Assembly (NCBI GenBank): GCA_035629475.1
Contig: DASPHS010000019.1
Span: 1-24,932, forward strand
Length of the DNA stretch: 24,932 bases
DNA from: JARIHD01 sp035629475
GTDB lineage: Bacteria > Patescibacteriota > Saccharimonadia > Saccharimonadales > UBA4665
Direction of reading: 5' to 3'
Each line of letters begins with the position of its first letter. Positions within the stretch are counted from its first letter, which is position 1. The notes beneath the pieces are model-generated. The model saw nothing but the letters and a program-made list of their open reading frames with translations. It had not been told where the DNA came from and searched no databases. Positions 21,987-24,932 of the stretch are shown here, piece after piece. A program made the translations under genes and the position numbers.

Positions 21987-22745
21987 TTAGTCCCGTAGGC
22001 CCTTTCCTGTCATATCGATAAATACATCTTCCAGGTCAGCCTGCTCGACATGTTGTTTCTTGGTGAAGCCACGCTTGATGAGCTGCTTGATGAGGTTTTT
22101 AGGCGTATCAATCGTCTTTATTTCACCGTTGTCCATGATGGCCACGCGGTCGCACAGCAGCTCAGCCTCGTCCATATAGTGGGTCGTCATGACAACCGTC
22201 ACACCCCTATCGCGAATGCTCTGCACCAGCTCCCACAGATTACGGCGAGCCTGTGGATCGAGGCCGGTCGTAGGCTCGTCCATGAAGAACACCTTAGGAT
22301 TGTGCACCAGGGCAGCCGCAATGCTCATACGTTGGCGCTGTCCGCCTGAAAGGTTTTCAACATAGGATTTTGCCTTTTCCTCCAACTGCACATCACGCAG
22401 GAACGCCATGGCGTCAACTTTCTCGCCATACGCCGCAGCAAACATTTCAATCGTCTCCACCAGCGTGGTCTTGTCCTGAAAAGCTGGTGACTGAGGCTGG
22501 ACACCGATAATTCGGCGGATATCAACCGGTCGGGAACCCACGTCAATGCCATCAATCGACGCAGTGCCACCATCTATGGGACGCAAGGTCTCTATCATCT
22601 CGAGCGTGGTCGTCTTGCCAGCGCCATTCGGCCCCAGAATACCAAAAATCTCGCCACGCTCCACGCTAAAACTAATGCCCTTAACGACTTGCTTGTCGCC
22701 ATAGGTCTTTTGTAAATCTTTAACAACAAGAATAGGCTGCTTCAT
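21987..22745 (-). CDS. ABC transporter ATP-binding protein (exporter 2)
   Basis: A 252-residue ATPase. Walker A is GPNGAGKT at 38-45, the signature NLSGGQRQRMSIAAAL is intact, and Walker B is VFFMDEPTTGLDP with the H-loop MTTHYMDEAE. The Q-loop region reads GVQPQSPAF. I place the start at ATG 22745 because TATAGT (22758-22753) ends seven bases before it, which again implies a leaderless message; ATG 22751 is an alternative. It is the first of four genes (ATPase, permease, ImmA/IrrE peptidase, two-helix protein). Confidence 0.88.
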   Translation of the reverse strand: MKQPILVVKDLQKTYGDKQVVKGISFSVERGEIFGILGPNGAGKTTTLEMIETLRPIDGGTASIDGIDVGSRPVDIRRIIGVQPQSPAFQDKTTLVETIEMFAAAYGEKVDAMAFLRDVQLEEKAKSYVENLSGGQRQRMSIAAALVHNPKVFFMDEPTTGLDPQARRNLWELVQSIRDRGVTVVMTTHYMDEAELLCDRVAIMDNGEIKTIDTPKNLIKQLIKRGFTKKQHVEQADLEDVFIDMTGKGLRD

Positions 22746-22795
22746 CCCCATAACTATAGAAGAAGTCCGCCGCTTCCGGAACCCCTTATCACGAG

Positions 22796-22830
22796 TAAAT
22801 AAAAAGCCCTGGCCGTAAGGCCCGAGCTTT
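22796..22830 (-). terminator. Second terminator downstream of gene 22929-23126
   Basis: On the minus strand AAAGCTCGGGCC pairs with GGCCAGGGCTTT around TTAC (one mismatch, one G-T), followed by TTTTTATTT. It insulates the ABC/ImmA operon from upstream transcription. Confidence 0.75.
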
Positions 22831-22871
22831 GAGATGAGTAGCACGCCATGGACGTATCTGCCGGGGGAGAA

Positions 22872-22914
22872 AACAAAACACCTCGGAAGGTTTTATCCTT
22901 CCGGGTGTTTTGTT
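22872..22914. terminator. Long terminator after gene 22929-23126
   Basis: AACAAAACACC(T)CGGAAGG and CCTTCCGGGTGTTTTGTT form an 18-bp stem with one bulged T around TTTTAT. A T-rich arm is present on both strands, so it can act in either direction. Confidence 0.85.
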
Positions 22915-22928
22915 ATGGAAGGAACTTA

Positions 22929-23126
22929 TTAGCCGCGCTTAACGGTAAGGAAGCCGTTACGTGGGTTTTCGTTAACAACCATACCAGCTGGCAGTTCTGC
23001 GACAGCTTCTGGACGTTCGTCCTTGCTGAAGTAGAAGATTGTTTGCTTCTTACCACCGCGGAGTGTTACTTCTTTAGAGTTAAGGTAATACTTAACACCC
23101 TTGGAGTTTGTGTGACTGTAAGCCAT
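22929..23126 (-). CDS. Small conserved beta-rich protein, unknown function
   Basis: A 65-residue protein (SHTNSKGVKYYLNSKEVTLRGGK, then IFYFSKD, then AELPAGMVVNENPRNGFLTVKRG). The alternating pattern suggests a compact beta fold. It resembles short proteins with FYFSKD and ENPRTG motifs that I associate with Patescibacteria; function is unknown. AGAGGGAG lies 11 bases before ATG 23126, and a good promoter and two terminators surround it, so it is a well-expressed single-gene unit. Confidence 0.75.
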   Translation of the reverse strand: MAYSHTNSKGVKYYLNSKEVTLRGGKKQTIFYFSKDERPEAVAELPAGMVVNENPRNGFLTVKRG

Positions 23127-23168
23127 TGCTAGGTTTTCTCCCTCTTATGCATTAGTAATGGTACCCCT

Positions 23169-23198
23169 AACATACTCTGACCAAAAATCACTTGTCAA
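23169..23198 (-). promoter_or_regulatory. Promoter of gene 22929-23126
   Basis: On the minus strand TTGACA (23198-23193), an 18-base spacer and TATGTT (23174-23169). It has the best -35 box in the window. Confidence 0.65.
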
Positions 23199-23402
23199 CT
23201 ATTTCTCTCGGGGAACATCACCTTAACAAGCATAAGTACTCTCACCCCAAGTCACAAAACGAATAAAAACCACACGGCCCAAAGATCCCCAACCAGCCCA
23301 TTTCCCAGGATCCAACAGATTGGCAGCATCTTGCTCCACAGATACACAACAGACCAGCAAGGTGTCTGCGGGGATGCAGTGCTCAACACACCACAGATGC
23401 AA

Positions 23403-23519
23403 AAGGGACAGACGTGGATGTGATACAAGGCGAAGGCGAGTAACGGAAGGAGCCGTACTACAGGTACGGTGACTGAGTAACGCAGACTACAACGCAGTAG
23501 CACGCCGCACCTGTCCCTT
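23403..23519. ncRNA. Large inverted-repeat element in a 390-base non-coding stretch, possible RNA
   Basis: The stretch 23199-23586 holds no credible gene. Inside it AAGGGACAG (23403-23411) pairs with CTGTCCCTT (23511-23519). This encloses a perfect hairpin CCGTAC-TACAG-GTACGG (23453-23469), a possible GGCG/CGCC helix, and two copies each of GAGTAACG (23438-23445, 23475-23482) and AACGCAG (23479-23485, 23491-23497). Strand is not determined. It is much more G/C-rich and purine-biased than its AT-rich flanks. It does not look like tmRNA, SRP RNA or RNase P RNA. It may be an unassigned RNA or a dispersed repeat. Confidence 0.5.
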
Positions 23520-23586
23520 GCAACCAAAGACGCTTATGTATTACACTTATTGCTATAACTTACTTGTAAATGGCGGGAGAACACAC

Positions 23587-24219
23587 ATGGATTTTTTGCA
23601 TCGGAATGCGAATAATCAACCTCTAGGAGCTGGCGGCCCGAACGGCGGCGGCTTTAACCACCCTGGCGGTAAAAAGGGATTTATGGGCGTAGAACAACCA
23701 AGCTGGGTGCGCATTGCCTCTGTTGTGCTGTTATTCTCCCTAACTATTCTGGCAGTAGCCTTGGCGCTGCTTATGTACTTTGGCAAGGACAAAGAGGCTG
23801 GTTACGTAAAAGAAAAGTCTTATCAGGCGGTCTTCCTGACAAACGGCCAGGTATACTTTGGCCAAGTCAGCAGCATCAACGACTCATTCGTTGACCTGCG
23901 TGACATCTACTATCTGAACTCCCAGAACCAGACTACCCAAACCGAGAATAATGACGAAGACGCCGCCTTCTCATTGGTAAAGCTTGGCTGTGAATTGCAT
24001 GGTCCGACCGACCAAATGATCATCAACCGCGAGCAAGTATCCTTCTGGGAAAACCTGAAGAGCGATGGCAAAGTTGCCGACGCCATCAAGCAGTACCAGG
24101 ATCAGAACCCTGGCGAGCAGAAGTGTGCTGAGACACCAAGCGGCACACAGCAGCAAGGCACCAATACACCGCCTACCGGTACTGACACCGAGAACAACGA
24201 CACTTCTGCCAACCAGTAA
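23587..24219 (+). CDS. Single-pass membrane protein of a Patescibacteria-type conserved family
   Basis: A 210-residue protein. The N-terminal 40 residues are Asn/Gly-rich, one membrane helix lies at about 44-66 (IASVVLLFSLTILAVALALLMYF), and a conserved outer domain follows (YQAVFLTNGQVYFGQVSSINDSFVDLRDIYYL, then LVKLGCELHGPTDQMIINREQVSFWENLKSDGKV). The tail is Thr/Asn/Gln-rich and disordered. GGGAGA at 23575-23580 fixes ATG 23587 as start; the frame is open further upstream without a site. I recall this domain from Saccharibacteria and other Patescibacteria, without assigned function. A strong terminator follows. Confidence 0.75.
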   Translation: MDFLHRNANNQPLGAGGPNGGGFNHPGGKKGFMGVEQPSWVRIASVVLLFSLTILAVALALLMYFGKDKEAGYVKEKSYQAVFLTNGQVYFGQVSSINDSFVDLRDIYYLNSQNQTTQTENNDEDAAFSLVKLGCELHGPTDQMIINREQVSFWENLKSDGKVADAIKQYQDQNPGEQKCAETPSGTQQQGTNTPPTGTDTENNDTSANQ

Positions 24220-24233
24220 TAGCGGTCATATAC

Positions 24234-24266
24234 AAAAAATAACCTCCTTACGGGGGGTTATTTTTT
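24234..24266. terminator. Bidirectional terminator after gene 23587-24219
   Basis: AAAAAATAACCTCC pairs with GGGGGTTATTTTTT (14 bp, one G-T) around TTACG, with T or A runs on both sides. Confidence 0.9.
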
Positions 24267-24335
24267 AATTTTTAGGTGAGCTGCGAGCAGCATAAACCGT
24301 TTATGCTACACTGGGTGAAAGGCTTTAGCACTCAC

Positions 24336-24932
24336 ATGGACAAAAGACGCTTACACTATTGGTGGACGCTCATCCGGCCTATCAAGGTGTGGTATTTGCT
24401 TACCTTGTTGCTTATCAGTGCCGTCATTATGGTGGCCAGCCTGCGCAGCAATAACCTCACCATGATACAGCTGCGCGATGAGGTATTTATCGCTGACAAA
24501 AACAACGGTGACGTCGAAGGCTCCCTGCAACGCCTCCGCGCCTACGTGCACAGCCACATGAATACCAAGCTCCACAAGAAGGATGGTGCGTACCCGCCCA
24601 TCCAGCTGATGTACACCTATGAGCGCCTCAAACAGGCCGAAAAGCAACGAGTGCAAGATGCCAACGCGCAGGTGTATTCTGACGCCCAGTCCTACTGTGA
24701 AGGCCTGTTCCCCGGCAGCTTTTCCGGAGGGCCGCGCTTACCCTGCATCGAACAGTACGTCACTGAACGTGGTGTTAAAGAAAAAGGCATCCCGAACGCC
24801 TTATATAAGTTTGACTTCACCAGCCCTACGTGGTCGCCAGACGTGGCGGGCTTCAGCGTAGTCACAACCAGCTTCCTGGGCCTGGCGCTCATCCTCCGCC
24901 TCACCCTTGGCATAGTACTCAAAAAGTTGTCG
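24336..24932 (+). CDS. Membrane protein, Patescibacteria-type family (3' end outside window)
   Basis: The frame opens at ATG 24336 (MDKRRLHYWWTLIRPIKVWYLL) and runs to the window edge, 199 codons. One membrane helix lies at about residues 18-36 and a second near 175-195 (FSVVTTSFLGLALILRLTLG). Between them is an outer domain with SLRSNNLTMIQLRDEVF, NGDVEGSLQRLRAYVHSHMNT, YPPIQLMYTYERLKQAEKQR and two cysteines (residues 122 and 137) that could form a disulfide. I associate the RNNNL...LRDxVFxAD and GDVExALxxLRxYVxxHMNT pattern with a conserved Patescibacteria protein of unknown function. GTGAAAGG lies about 15 bases upstream; the ribosome-binding site is weak. Confidence 0.75.
   Translation, partial: MDKRRLHYWWTLIRPIKVWYLLTLLLISAVIMVASLRSNNLTMIQLRDEVFIADKNNGDVEGSLQRLRAYVHSHMNTKLHKKDGAYPPIQLMYTYERLKQAEKQRVQDANAQVYSDAQSYCEGLFPGSFSGGPRLPCIEQYVTERGVKEKGIPNALYKFDFTSPTWSPDVAGFSVVTTSFLGLALILRLTLGIVLKKLS

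Noticed and set aside
23252..23527. A 91-codon minus-strand frame
   Set aside because: Cys/Leu/Trp-rich without a ribosome-binding site; it covers the folded element and no domain is visible.

Overview
The window reads as a chromosome segment of a Candidatus Saccharibacteria (TM7, Patescibacteria) bacterium. This is an inference: many genes are small lineage-type membrane proteins, several start codons lie 6-10 bases after a TATAAT-like box, which implies leaderless messages, and several proteins (23587-24219, the gene from 24336, 22929-23126, the ATPase at 5755-8472) look like families I associate with that group. The standard genetic code fits all genes.

Layout. 1-1800: end of a response regulator, initiator tRNA, a FtsB/DivIC-like division protein, a second CAT-anticodon tRNA, a decayed inositol-monophosphatase fragment and a small membrane protein. 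2002-5668: an island of three strongly G/C-third-position genes of unknown function (A, 2002-3972, forward; B and C, 5514-4285, reverse), all membrane-anchored with extended tails. 5755-8472: a large TraG/VirD4-like ATPase with a leaderless promoter. 8626-10026: gene D, again G/C-rich, a secreted M23-like peptidase with about five 45-residue repeats. 10200-11842: ABC exporter 1. 12002-16286: a three-gene operon with a tail-fibre-like protein, a putative glycosidase and a 953-residue protein with three lectin-like/PKD-like units; none has a Sec signal. 16283-17641: tRNA-dihydrouridine synthase operon. 17790-18305: SLATT/PycTM-like membrane protein. 18394-19908: CrtI-like desaturase. 19895-22745: ABC exporter 2 with an ImmA/IrrE metallopeptidase and a small membrane protein. 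22929 to the end: small conserved proteins and a 390-base non-coding stretch with a large inverted repeat.

The most unusual signal is a repeated structured element. Downstream of gene A (3988-4082, +), of the B/C operon (4128-4232, -) and of gene D (10061-10135, +) lies a 75-105 nt segment with the same plan: a closing 7-bp helix, a GGTG motif leading into a G-rich helix, an apical hairpin, and the sequence ACTAC(T/A)CC just before the return arm of the second helix. Helix sequences differ between copies but complementarity is kept, as expected of a conserved RNA or single-strand DNA structure. All three copies follow the atypical G/C-rich transcription units and none was seen after the native-looking genes. 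A partly similar structure with ACTACTC sits in the leader of the B/C operon. I know no described family that matches. A gene-cassette boundary element or a 3'-end regulatory RNA are the main hypotheses.

The wider theme is the cell surface: a wall hydrolase, a glycan-directed operon, two exporters, a secretion-type ATPase and anchored proteins of foreign composition. That suits an epibiont living on an actinobacterial host, from which genes A-D may have come.
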